The translations under genes were made by a program, and so were the position numbers. From Rhizomys pruinosus (taxonomy: Eukaryota > Chordata > Mammalia > Rodentia > Spalacidae), in contig VZQC01000265.1 of NCBI GenBank assembly GCA_009823505.1, forward strand, positions 5,688,960 through 5,752,959: a stretch of 64,000 bases of DNA. The letters are read 5' to 3'. Below the pieces are notes generated by a model. That model was not told the origin of the DNA and did no database searches. It saw only the letters and a list, made by a program, of their open reading frames with translations. This document shows positions 11,309-22,403 of the stretch, piece after piece (the first letter of the stretch is position 1; each line of letters opens with the position of its first letter).

Positions 11309-12610
11309 GGGGGGCACAGTTGTTTTGCCTGTCTTACTGGCAAATAGAGCTACATTGAGGCTGCCACTGCTTTTTCCATCCTTCAAAGACATGAAACACA
11401 TGTTTTCAACCTTCCAATATGGACTGAAGACTCATGTCTCTTCAAGAATCCTCCAAACCTTCAGTGCAAGATGGGGACTGCTGAGACATCCAGCTTGTGG
11501 ATTCAGCTACTACTGGGGATTCAACTTCTTCAGAGTATTGATTGCCATTGTTGGACTACCCAGGCTGTATCATGGAGACCAGTACAGGAGGATCAAGACA
11601 GGACATGGTGCTTACTGGACCTCATTTGGTGACCAAACCCCAGTTTGGAGTACAAGGGCAGGACTGATGGTGGTTTGGGCTTGCAAAGGAGGAACCATTC
11701 AAACATGACATCTTTCAGCCTAATTAAAGAAAAAAAAAGAGAAAAGAATCATAAGCTGAAGATGCTAAAAGATATTTGTGGCATGCATATATGCATATTT
11801 TGGAGTGATACAAATGGGAAGGAACAACAAAACCAACAAAAAGACTGGGTCAAAGAACTGACTGAAATGGTGGACTTGTGCTCAAAACAGTAAACTTCTG
11901 CATCGAAAATTTTAAAAGAGACTGAGAAAAAGATGAAAAACATGTTTGGTAGAATGCATGAGCTCCTCTTCACAATAGCAAGGAGCTGGAACCAACCCAA
12001 ATGCCCCTCAACTGATGAGTGGATAGAGAAAATGTGGTACATCTACACAATGGAGTTCTATGCAGCAGTAAAGAAAGATGACATCATGAGTTTTACAGGA
12101 AAATGGCTAGAGCTAGAGGACATCATGCTGAGTGAAGTAACACAGTCCCAGAAAAACAAAGGACAAATGGTATCCCTCATCTGTGGCTGCTAGTGCCAAT
12201 TACCTAGTTGTAAGTATTTCTTGTGCATGGCCCCTTGAGCTTTTGGCCAAGCAGTTGGGAGTGATGCATATTGGAAATAACAACAACAACCACAGAAAGT
12301 CCTGCATCAAAGAACAGACTGAAACAGTGAACTTCTGCTCAAAACAGTCAACTTCCACATGGAGAACATTGAGAAAGACTGAGAAAGAGATGAAAAGCAT
12401 GTTTGGCAGAATGCATGAGCTCTGGTGGGGTGGGGGGATGGGTGGGGGACACAGGTCTAGATTTGATTAAAAATATATAAATAAAAAAATAAAATAAAAA
12501 GAATGCATGAGCTCTGGTGAGGTGGGAGGGCAAGGAATGGGGAATGGGTCTAGATTTGATTGGAAATTGTGTATGAAATGCACAAAGCTTCGATAAAATT
12601 GGCTTTTAAA
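11309..12610 (+). mobile_element. Element X copy 1, L1-tail retroposon, split by an L1
   Basis: A non-L1 5' module (recognisable from about 11435: CTCTTCAAGAATCCTCC to CATCTTTCAGCCTAATTAAA at 11730) is joined to a 3' module (11790-11965 and 12515-12610). The 3' module matches the L1 3' UTR end, including CAGAATGCATGAGCTC and AAGCTTCGATAAAATTGG. A second copy lies at 26254-26905 with the same junction. Copy 1 is interrupted by a 534-bp L1 3' end at 11966-12499. The 5' module is open for 127 codons (11325-11708), but the second copy has a stop, so coding is doubtful. The 5' boundary is uncertain (11309-11435). Confidence 0.7.
11966..12499 (+). mobile_element. L1 3' end nested in element X, 15-bp TSD
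   Basis: Contains the last about 75 ORF2 codons (open frame 11933-12193 crosses the junction) and a 3' UTR of about 280 bp ending in an A-rich tail (12467-12499). AGAATGCATGAGCTC is duplicated exactly at 11951-11965 and 12500-12514, and element X reads continuously across the two copies. It inserted after X and carries the same 3' tail module that X uses. Confidence 0.93.
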
Positions 12611-12642
12611 AAGAATTTAAAAAATCAATAGCCAATACATTT

Positions 12643-13784
12643 TTTTTAAATAACGAATGGGTCAAAGGAGAAATAAAGAAAGAAATAAAAGCATTCCTGG
12701 CACTAAATGAAAGGGATGATAGAACACAACAAAACCTATGGGACATCTTAAAAGCAGTCCTGGGAGGGAAATTCATAGCCCTAAGTGCCTACATTAACAA
12801 AACAGAAAGAGCACAAAGAAATGACTTAACCCTGTAACTAAAAATACTTGAGAGGCAGCAACAAATGAATCCTTAACCCAGAAGACAGAAAGAAATAACA
12901 AAACTCAGAAGAGAAATCAATGAAATAGAAACAAAGAAAACAATACAAAAAAAAATAATCAATGAATCCAAGAGCTGATTCTTTGAAAGGATAAACAAGA
13001 TAGATAGACCTCTAGCCCAATTGACTAAAAGAAGGAAAAAGCAACTCCAAATTAACCAAACTAGAGATGAAAAGGGAAACATCACAACAGATAGCGAAAA
13101 GATTCAGACAATCCTATGGGAATACTTCAAAAACCTATATTCTACTTAATTTGAAAACCTAAGAGAAATGGATGAATAACTGACATCATGAAATCCACAA
13201 AGACTTACTTAACTGGGAAGATATCCATGACAGCTTAAATAGACCCATAATAAAGGAGGAAATTGAAACTGTGATTTAAAAAAACCAAACTCCCAACTAA
13301 AAAGAGCCCAGGTCCACATGGATTTATGGCAGAATTAGCTAAGACATTTAAAGAAGACCTACTGCCACTACTACTCAAATTATTCAAGAGGATAGAAACA
13401 GAAGGAAATCTCCCAAATTTCTCCTATGAAGCTAACATCACTCTAATACAAAAACCAGGCAAAGGTAGAACCAAAAAAGAAAACTATAGACCCATTTCAT
13501 TAATGAACACAGACACAAAAATTCTCAACAAAATACTTGCAAATCGCATACAGGTACATATCAAAACAATCATCTACCATGACCATGCTGGATTCATACC
13601 AGAAATGCAGGGATGGTTCAACATATGTAAATCAATAAGCATCATAAAGCACATAAACAGAATGACAAAAACCACATGGTCATCTCAATCAATGTGGAAA
13701 AGGCCTTCGACAAAATGAGCATACCTTTGTGTTTAAAGTCCTGGAGGGAACTGGACTGGAGGGAACGTTCCTTAACACAATTAA
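12643..13784 (+). mobile_element. Internal L1 ORF2 fragment (copy H), no poly-A
   Basis: ORF2 from the endonuclease/RT linker into the RT domain. The frame at 13326-13718 encodes RT segments (residues like [20 protein letters not shown]). Neither the 5' end nor the 3' UTR is present. AGCCAATACATTT flanks it at 12630-12642 and 13785-13797. A TSD without a tail suggests internal priming or a repair-type insertion. The frame is interrupted by stops. Confidence 0.8.
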
Positions 13785-13797
13785 AGCCAATACATTT

Positions 13798-14964
13798 ATG
13801 ATTCACATACTTTAACATAAGGAATAGTTACATTTTAGTTTTGAAAAGTCAGAGAAAAAAAACAGATTACATTCAAAGGAGTGGTAATTAGACCAATGAC
13901 TGGCTTTTCAACAGTAGTAGTGGAAGCCAGAAAATAGTTCCATAATACCTTCATTGTGCTAGGAAAATGACCTGTTTTCCATTCCCAGTGAAACCATCTT
14001 TTGAGAATGAAGATGCAATACATTTCCAGATAAGTGACTCTCACTAACAGCGTCTAAAGGATGCACATTAGGCAGAAAGAAAATTATCTCAGAAGGGAAG
14101 TCTAAAATAAAGAAGGAACAATGAGACATAATACTGGAAATGCAGAGTCAAAAGCAACAGCGATCAACTCTAAATTGTGACGTTACAAAGAGCTATAACT
14201 CAAATAGCCAGAAAAAAGATGAACAGAGTTAAAGCATTTCAAGGCTGTTAAATTGTTTAAAGGATAAAGATACTAATTAATTGTAGACACCATTAAATTA
14301 AGTCTGCATGTTAAAATATCCAGGGTAACAATGAAAAGAAGAAACAGATAAAACTATTGTCAAACTAGTAACAACAGCTAGAAGAAGAATAATATTAGTA
14401 GCACATCAATCAACTCAAAAGACAGCAAGAAAGCCAAAAACATAAGAAACAGAAAAAGTGGGACAAATAGTAAAAAATAAAATGGTAGAAATAAATTTAA
14501 AAATATTAGCAGTCACAGTAAATAAATTGATTATACTCTCCAATTAAAAAGAAAAGATTCCCAGGCTAGATTTCATTTTAATCAAACCAAGTGATTTTTA
14601 TCATACAAGAACATAATAATTGGAAGCAAAGCCATGAAAACTTGATCAAATGATACAGCAAGTAAGAACTGACAATTAAAAGCTGGTAAGGCTAGATTAC
14701 TATCAAGTTAAATACTTTATACTGCAAATCAGTAAGTAACCTTAGACTCATTATACAATAGAAGAGCTTCACATTGTCAGAATGATCTAACATTCCTAAA
14801 CTTGTATTCATTCAATAATATAGCCTCAAAATAGCTTAAAAAAGGGCCTCAAAATAAAGAAAAGTATGCTATATATTATTGACAAATTCATAATCAAGTG
14901 TGAGATTTTAACACTTTTTGGTAAATAATAGGTTCAGAAAACAGAATGAAATCAGTAATACTTG
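13798..14964 (+). mobile_element. Ancient L1M, ORF1 C-terminus to ORF2 start
   Basis: CAACAGTAGTAGTGGAAGCC, GCAGAAAGAAAATTATCTCA, GGGACAAATAGTAAAAAATA and CTCCAATTAAAAAGAAAAGA follow, in order, the ORF1 tail, inter-ORF and ORF2 start of old mammalian L1M. It is heavily mutated with no open frame. It continues at 22404 after the L1-A insertion and is the host for it. Assignment is from memory of the L1M layout. Confidence 0.65.
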
Positions 14965-15470
14965 AGTAATACAATTTTTATTGAATTTTTGTGTGTTTCA
15001 TACATAACATTTTCATCAGTCTTAATTTCTTTTATACCTCCTTCTCCACTGGCACCTTGCCACAGCTCCCCCTCTGGAGTTCATACATTCTGTCATTTGC
15101 GTTAGGGCCTATTGTGCCCAATTAATCCCCCTGGCCATTCCTCAGTGCCAGTTCATCCACTGAGCTCTAGTCAGCCTATGTGGACTCCCTTGCTTAAAGA
15201 ACCCTAGTTCTTCCTCACCCAACCCAAATAAGCTGCCAATATTTCTTCAATAAGATTGAGTTCTACCACCCATTTCTGCAGTTCCATGCTGGGATTTTGC
15301 CTGGTTGAGCTTGCATGGGTCTTGAGCATGCTGATGCCAATGCTCATAGGAGCAGGGTCCTAGGAGCTTGTAGGATTCTATTTTCACATGGTCTTGCACC
15401 AGCACCCTGGTTCTTACGATCTTTCTGCCCTGTCTTCCACAATGTTCCATGAGCCCTGGGTGAGTGAAGC

Positions 15471-15534
15471 TGAATATAGGTGACCTGTCAAAAAAAAAAA
15501 AAAAAAAAAAAAAAAGACAGGTCACCTATATTCA
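15471..15534. repeat. Perfect 19-bp palindrome with an A26 loop
   Basis: Left arm TGAATATAGGTGACCTGTC (15471-15489), 26 A residues (15490-15515), right arm 15516-15534, its exact reverse complement. The left arm continues the L1-A 3' UTR, so the right arm looks like an inverted copy. Confidence 0.97.
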
Positions 15535-15637
15535 TGACTTTTTGAGTTCCTGGCCCCCCGTTGCATGAGGACACCTATACTCATGGTCACCTATACTCAT
15601 GACTTTTTTAGTTCCTGGCCCTCTGTTGCATGAGGGG
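15520..15637 (+). repeat. 67-bp-period tandem duplication beside the palindrome
   Basis: The segment GGTCACCTATATTCATGACT... to GTTGCATGAGG (15520-15572) recurs at 15587-15637 with a few differences. An extra copy of CACCTATACTCAT sits between them at 15574-15586. Confidence 0.9.
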
Positions 15638-16799
15638 GCTTCCTTAATGAGAGTTAAGAGTTTAATTAGTGTCCTCTTGGCCCCTTGTTCTATCTTGCGT
15701 CAGCCTTAGGTGTTGAGGCTGCATTGTAGATGTGTTGCTTAGGCTTGAGCAATTCACAGACAATGTCTGTGCACATACAGCTGTGGGACTCTTTAATATT
15801 ATTTATCTGGTGCAAAAGAAGCTTCTTTATTGAGGGGTGTCTGAGATATCTGCCTGTAAATATAAGGATACCTACATTCAGTTAATAGGATGTTACCTTA
15901 GCCTACGAATGTGACAAACTTGGGAATTTCTCTAAGATCTATGACTTCTCCAGCCTTGTGTATCTGGCTATGTTTACAGTACCACACATGAGTTTCCTCC
16001 CATTGAGTGGGCTTTAAGTCCAATGAGTTAGCCATTGATTGCCCCCAAGATAAAAGTGCCATTACTACACCCATGTTGTATGCTGTGACAAACACTGATG
16101 TGGATATTTGCTCTTAAAGCTGGCGTTGGATCATTGATTTCTGTTTTCCCTTAGTACATTGTATAGTGCTCTCCAAAGCTGTGAGAGCTAGCCTTCAGGG
16201 GCAGTGGCTTCCAGTTAAGTTCCAGTTCCATTGCTCCAATTCCTGTCTCCAAAGCATTTCCTGTCTTCAGCAATAAGGTCTTACCTCCAGGTTCTGGTAG
16301 GCATTCAAGGGCTATGGCAATGGCCTGTGTAATTTTGGAAGTCTCTTGGATTGCCCTGGCCAATGACTCAAAGGAAGGTTTCTCCTGTCTGGCATTGTTT
16401 CTTGTTATGTAGCCTTCAGCTTTGCACATGGACTCATATGCAGATATTGTATGTATAATTTGTCAATAGATTGTTAGACTAATATGATTCCCTCAGGTTC
16501 TTTATCCTAGCTAGGCATTATTTATCTCTCTTCCCTCTCCCTCCCTGTCTGGCTTTTCCTCCATGTCTTCTCCATTTAAAGTATCCCCATTTTTCCCATT
16601 TCTCCCTTGATAATACCAGTCTCAGATGGTCCCACTCCTCTTGAGCTCCTTCTTTTCCTTTATCCCCAAATTTCCTTCTACAACTCTTCCTCTCCCCTGC
16701 CATTTAGCTACCCTAATGTTATCCATTTCTCCCAGTAACATCTGTCCACCTGGTTCCTGCAGTTACAGCAGGATATATCCTTACATATAAGGGATCCGT

Positions 16800-19700
16800 A
16801 AATGAGGGACAGCATATGTCAATTTTTTCTGATTCCGTGTTACTTCACTTAGCATAACAGCTTCTAGTTCCAACCATTTACATGCAAATTTCATGATGTC
16901 ATCTTTCTTTACCACTAAGTAGAACTCTGTTGTATAAATGTACCACATTTTCATTATCCACTCCTCAGCTGAGGGACACTCAGGTTGTATCCATCTCTTT
17001 GCTATTGTGAAAAAAGCAGCAATAAATATGGATGCACAAGTATCTCTGCAATTGGATGAATCCTTTGGGTATATGCCAAGCTGTGGTACATACGATCTGG
17101 GTACAATGGTAGGTTCAGTTTTAGTTTTTTAAGAGTTCTCCACACTGCTTTCCATAGGGGTTGCACGAGTTTGCAATCCCACCAGCAGTGAATGAGCATT
17201 CCTCTTTTCCCACAACCTCTATAGTATTTAGTATCATTTGGTTTCTTAATCTTAGCCAGTCTTATGGGGATAAGGTGGAATCTTAAAGTGGTTTTAATTT
17301 GCATTTCCCTAATTACTAATTGATGTTGAATATTTTAAAGTATTTTCTTAGCCATCTTTATTTCTTCTTTTGAGGAATCTCTGTTCAGATCCTTAGCCCA
17401 CCTTTTAACTGGGCCATTTGTTTCCTTGATTCTTTGTTATTTCAGCTCATTAAATATTCTGGATGTTAAGGGTTTTCACTTCATTGATTATTTCTTTCAC
17501 CGTACAGAAGCTTTTTAATTTTTTATTTATTTCTGTATGTGGCTGAATGTACTGTCTGCATGCAAGTTTGTGCACCTGTGTCGTGCAATGCCGTGGAGGT
17601 CAGAAGAGGGTGTCGGACTCCCCTGGAAATGGAGTTCTCCTGGAACTGGAGTTTCAGACGGTTCTTGGCCGCCATGTGAGTGCTGGGGATCGAACCCGGG
17701 TCCTCTGTAACAGTGGTCGGCACTCTTAACCACTAGATCATCTCTCCAGCCCCTGTACAGAAGCTTTTTAGTTTAATGATGTATCACTTCTTGATTGCTG
17801 ACCTTAATTCCTGAGCAACTACTGTCTGATTTAGAAAGTCTTTTCCTATACTTATGTTTTCTTCTAATAGTTTCAGAGTTTCAGGTTTTACAGTGAGATC
17901 TTCAATCCATTTGGAGTTGATTTTTGTGCAAGGTGAAAGGTAAAAGTTTAATTTAATCTTCTATAGGTGATGATCCAGTTTTGCCAGTACCATTTGCTAA
18001 AGATGCTGTCTTTCCTCCCTTGAGTGTTCTTGGCCCCTTTGTCAAAAATCATATGGTTGAAACTGCATGTACTCAAGTTTGAGTCTTCGATTATGTTCCA
18101 TTGATCTACAAGTCCATTTTTGTGTCAGTACCATGCTGTTTTCATGACTATAGCCCTATAATATAGTTTGAAATCTGATATAGTAATCCCCCTTCATTGC
18201 TCTTTGTGCTCAGAGTAGTTTTGGTTATCTAGGGTCTTTTTCCATATTAATTTTGGGATTTTTTTTTTCAAATTCAGTGAAGAATGTCATAGGGATTTTC
18301 ACTGGGATTGCCCTGAATGTATATATTACTTTGGGTAGGATGGTCACTTTTACTATATTAATTCTTCCTATCCATGAGCATGAGAGGTCCTTCCATCCCT
18401 GGTGTCTTTCTCAGTCTCTTTATTCAGATTTAAATTTTTAATTGTAGAGATCTTTAATATCTTTTGTCAGGTTTATTCCAAGATACTTTTTTGAGGCTAC
18501 TGTGAATAGAAGGGTTTCCATGTACTCTTTCTCCAATTGCTTACTATTGGTGTATAGAAAGGCTGCTGGTTTTGTAGATTACTTTTGTAACCTGCCACTT
18601 TACTGAATGATTACATTTGTAGGATGTTTATGGTAGAATTTTTGGCATCCCTTAGGTATAATATATCATCTGCAAAAAGTGTTAGTTTGACATCTTCTTT
18701 TCCAATTACTACTCCTTTGATTTCCTCCTCTTGTTTTATTCCTCTAGCAAGAGTTTCAGGCACTATATTGCAAAGGAGTAGAAATACTGGACAGCCTTGC
18801 TGGGTTCCTGATTTTAAGAGAAAGACTTTCAGTTTTTTCTCCATTTTGAACGATGTTGGCTGTGGGTTTGTGGTATATAGCTTTAATTACATTGAGGTAT
18901 GTAGTCCAATTCCCTCTAGGATTTTTAACATAAATGCATGCTGAATTTTATCAAAGGCCTTTCTGCATCTATTGAGATGACCATGAGATTTTTGTCTTTG
19001 AGTCCATTTATATGGCTTATGACATTTCTTGACATGTATAATGAACCAACCCCACATATCTGGAACAACTGTGACTGATCATGGTGTATGACTTTTTTGA
19101 TTTGTGCTTGTATGTAGTTTGTAAGTATTTTGTTGAGAAGTTTTGCATCTATATTCATTAAGGTCCATAGTTTTCTTTTTTGGTTGTATCTTTGCTTGGT
19201 TTGGGTATTAGAGTGATGCTGGCTTCATAGAAAGAATTTGGGAGTTCTCCCTGTTTCTATCTTTTTGAATAGCTTAAGTAATATTGGTTGTAGGTCCTCT
19301 TTAAATGTCTGGTAGAATTCTGCTGTAAATCCATCTGGGCCTGCTTGGGCTTTTTTTTGGGGTGGGGGAGGCTTATATTACTGTTTCAATTTCCTTATAT
19401 GTTATTGGTCTGGTTAAGCTGTTGATTTCTCTTTGGCTTAGCTTTGGTGATTTCAGGTATTCATCCATTTCTTTTAGGTTTTCAAATTTAATAGAGTATA
19501 GTTTTCTAAAGCATTCCCTTATAATGTTCTGGATCTTTTTTGTTGTCTATTGCGATGTTTACCTTTTCATCTCTAGTTTTGTTGTTTTGGAGTTGCTCTT
19601 TCTTTCTTTTGGTTAACTAGGCTAAAGATTTGTCTGTTTTGTTTATCTTTTAACAGAGCCAGCTCTTGGACTCATTGATTCTTTATATTGTTTTTTTGTT

Positions 19701-20745
19701 TGTTTGTTTCTATTTCATTAGTCTCTGCTCTGATTTTTTAATTTATTTTTGTCTGCTGGGTTTGGGTTTCATTTGTTGTTGTCTTTCAAGTGTCTTGAGT
19801 TGCAATGTTAAGTCATTTATTTCTGCTCTTTCTGATTTTTTAATGTAGGCACTTCAAGCCTTAAATGTCCCTCTTAGGACTGCTTTTAAGGTGTCCCAGA
19901 GGCTTTGTTGTGTTTTACTGTCCTTATTGTTTAATTCTAGGAATATTTTTATTTCTTTCTTAATTTCTCTTTTGACCTGTTTATTATTCAAAAGTGTGTT
20001 ATTTAATCTCCATGAGTTTGTGTTATTAGGACTTCTTCTGGTATTGATATTGAGTTTTATTGCAATATGGTCTGATAGAACGCATGGAATTATTTCAATT
20101 TTTTTGTATTTGTTGAGGTTTGTTTTGTGCACCAGTATGTGGTCAGTTTTGGAGAATGATCCATGGGGAGCTGAATAGAAAGTATATTCTTTGGTGCTTG
20201 GCTGGAATATTAACCCTATTCGATGTATGGTATTATTTAACTCAGATGTCTCTCTATTCTTTGTCCAGTTGACCTGTCTAATAGAGACAGTGGAATGTTG
20301 AAGTCCCCTACTATAAGTGCAAGAATTAATCTGTGTCTTAAAATCCTGTAGTATTATGTTTATGAAACTGGGTATACCAGCATTTGGTACATATATATTC
20401 ATGATTGTAATACTTTCTTGGTTAATTGTTCCTTTAATAACAATGAAGTGACCCTCTTTATCTCTTATAATTAGTTTTAGTTTGAAGCTTATTTGTCCAA
20501 TATTAGAATTGCAACTCCTGCTTGCTTTTTAATGCCATTTGCTTGGAATATTTTTTCTACCCTTTCACCTTAAGATAACACCTGAAGGTGATATAGGTTT
20601 CTTGTAGACAATAAAAAGATGGATTTTGTTTTTTAATCCATTTCACTAGCCTGTGTCTCTTGATTGGAGAGTTCAGACCATTGACATTTAAAGTTATTAT
20701 CGAGAGATGTGTATTGGTTCCCATCATTTTAGTTTCTGTTTGCAT
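16800..20745 (-). pseudogene. L1-A ORF2 remnant (endonuclease, RT, Cys-rich)
   Basis: Read from 20745 downward. The endonuclease start (residues LSIITLNVNGLNSPIKRHRL) is followed by a 182-codon open piece (19854-20402) with the endonuclease C-terminal features SKTDHILVHK and SDHIAIKL. The RT domain follows (18925-19158; 18611-18844 with FADD at 18665-18676), then the C-terminal CGKRGMLIHCWWDC segment (17002-17304). The family protein nicks DNA and copies L1 RNA. Frameshifts split the gene into many pieces and a B2 interrupts the C-terminal third. The order of domains is complete, but no functional protein is possible. Confidence 0.92.
17518..17754 (-). mobile_element. B2 SINE, young subtype, in L1-A ORF2
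   Basis: Minus-strand B2 with the younger diagnostics. GTACAGAAGCTTTTTA is repeated exactly at 17502-17517 and 17755-17770, and ORF2 sequence continues across it. Confidence 0.96.
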
Positions 20746-20759
20746 TCTTGCTCTAACTT

Positions 20760-21960
20760 TGTGTTTGTGCAGTTATACCTTCACTTCTTTTCTTTCTGTT
20801 GCTGCTTGAGTAAAGTCATTCCTTTCTTCTGCTTTCTGTATTACTTCAAGCATTCTCTGAAGGGCTGGTTTTCTAGGCATGAATTCTTTCAGCCTATTCA
20901 TGTCATGGAAGATTTTTCTTTCTCCTTCAACTATAACAGATATTTTTGCTGGGTAAAGTATTCTGGGTTGGCATCGATGGTCCTTTAGGACTGGGATTAT
21001 TTTGGTCATGCTTTTCTGGATTTCATGGTTTGCTTTGAAAAGTCGGCTGTAATTCTGATGGGTTTTCCTTTGTATGTGACTTGTTTTTCTTTTGCAGTTT
21101 TCATTATTCTCTCTTTGTTCCAAACATTTAGTATTTTATTGTGATATGGCATCTGGAGTTTATTTTCTGGTCCTGTCTATTTGGTATTCTATGTGCTTCT
21201 TGTATTTGTATGGACATGCTTTCCCTTAACTTTGGGAGATTTTCTTCTACAGTCCTGTTGAAGATCTGGTCAATACCATTATCCAGAGAGTCTTCTCCTT
21301 CCTTTATGCCTATGATGCATTAGTTTTGTTCTTTTCATGGTTTTCCACATTTCCTAAATATTCCATTCCTGTGTTTTAAAAATTTTTTTTTCATAATCCT
21401 TATTTGAGAGGTCCAATTCTTCAACTTTATCATTCAGTCTTGATATTCTGTTTTCTATTTCATTCATTCTGTTGCTGAGGCACCAGAATAAGCCTGTTGT
21501 TTTCCAATGGCTTATTGAGTGTTTTCCTTCCTTTTCATTTCAGCCTGAATTTTCTTCAGTATTTCTATCTTTTGTGAATCCAGTCAGAAGTTTATCCCTA
21601 TTTTCTTTTACTTCTTTGATTTGCTTGTGTGTTCTTTAAATTCATTGAATTCTTTGATCATGTTTATGATTGTTCTTTTAAATTCTGTGTCCTGGGTTGT
21701 GTCTACAACAATAGGGGGCCCTTATTGTATAACTCTTCTATAGAACTGGTAGTGTTTAGTAGAGACATGTTATTTGGGTTTTTCATAGTACTATTTTTTC
21801 ATTGTGACTTCCACATGTGGATTTCTTTTGTTGTTTGTGATTCTAGTATGAAACTCATGTCTTCCTTCTTTCAGTTGAAGACTGACTTTACTTCTATTCT
21901 TGATGTATATGGTCAGTTTTGGTTATCTCATAAGGTATGAAAGGCTGGTTGGTTAGGCAT
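20760..21960 (-). pseudogene. L1-A ORF1 (RNA-binding chaperone) remnant
   Basis: The frame at 20773-21123 encodes the ORF1 C-terminal domain (residues like RCQPRILYPAKISVIVEGER, then FMPRKPALQ). Further 5', decayed coiled-coil sequence occupies 21380-21700 without the 33-bp array seen in L1-B. ORF1p normally trimerises and coats L1 RNA. The N-terminal part has no long open frame. Confidence 0.85.
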
Positions 21961-22403
21961 CAGACTCTCTCTTCTGATTTTTGTATTGAGGGACCTGCTT
22001 GTTCTAGTCCAACTAGTCAGGAGCTCCTGCAGAGCCCCAAGTCAAACATCAGTCAGAGATTCTCAGGCTTCCTTATAAGGTCTTGGTCCCTAACTAGCCA
22101 TCAGGCACAACACAGTTTGGGAGGCTTGCTGGGCAGAGGCTTGTTTTAGGGACTTTTGGGCAGTCTGCAAAGGTCTGGAACCTTATTAAAATGTAGGGAG
22201 ACATGGGCCTGCGGCAGAGGGAGGGGCTTCAGATAATCCCAAGCTTAGGGGTGGTGTACGTGGTGAAGCTCACTGCCACACAGAGGCCAGCCTCAGTGTG
22301 CTCAGGCAGACTGGAAACAACCAGACTCCTGCACCATGTGGAGACCAGATTCAAGCACTCTTGGGTCAGCTGGAATTGTCTAGATCTCAAGTAATACAAT
22401 TTT

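Larger units (their letters stand above)
14979..22389 (-). mobile_element. LINE-1 copy A, near full length, 14-bp TSD
   Basis: 7.4 kb on the minus strand: 5' UTR (about 21960-22389), ORF1 (about 20760-21960), ORF2 (about 16800-20745) and a long Lx-type 3' UTR (14979-16800). The TSD AGTAATACAATTTT occurs exactly at 14965-14978 and 22390-22403. The 3' end reads AATTCAATAAAAATTG on the element strand. Without the inserted B2 (17518-17754) it is about 7.17 kb, as expected for a full-length rodent L1. Many frameshifts make it inactive, yet it is the only copy here with an intact FADD motif. Confidence 0.95.

Noticed and set aside
11325..11708. 127-codon frame in element X as a possible encoded protein
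   Set aside because: The second copy has an in-frame stop and the frame begins outside the shared region, so the coding claim is not supported, although the module itself is real.
19891..20178. Hydrophobic plus-strand frames in L1-A that resemble membrane proteins
   Set aside because: Antisense of A-rich L1 ORF2 always reads as Phe/Leu/Ser-rich; there is no independent support.
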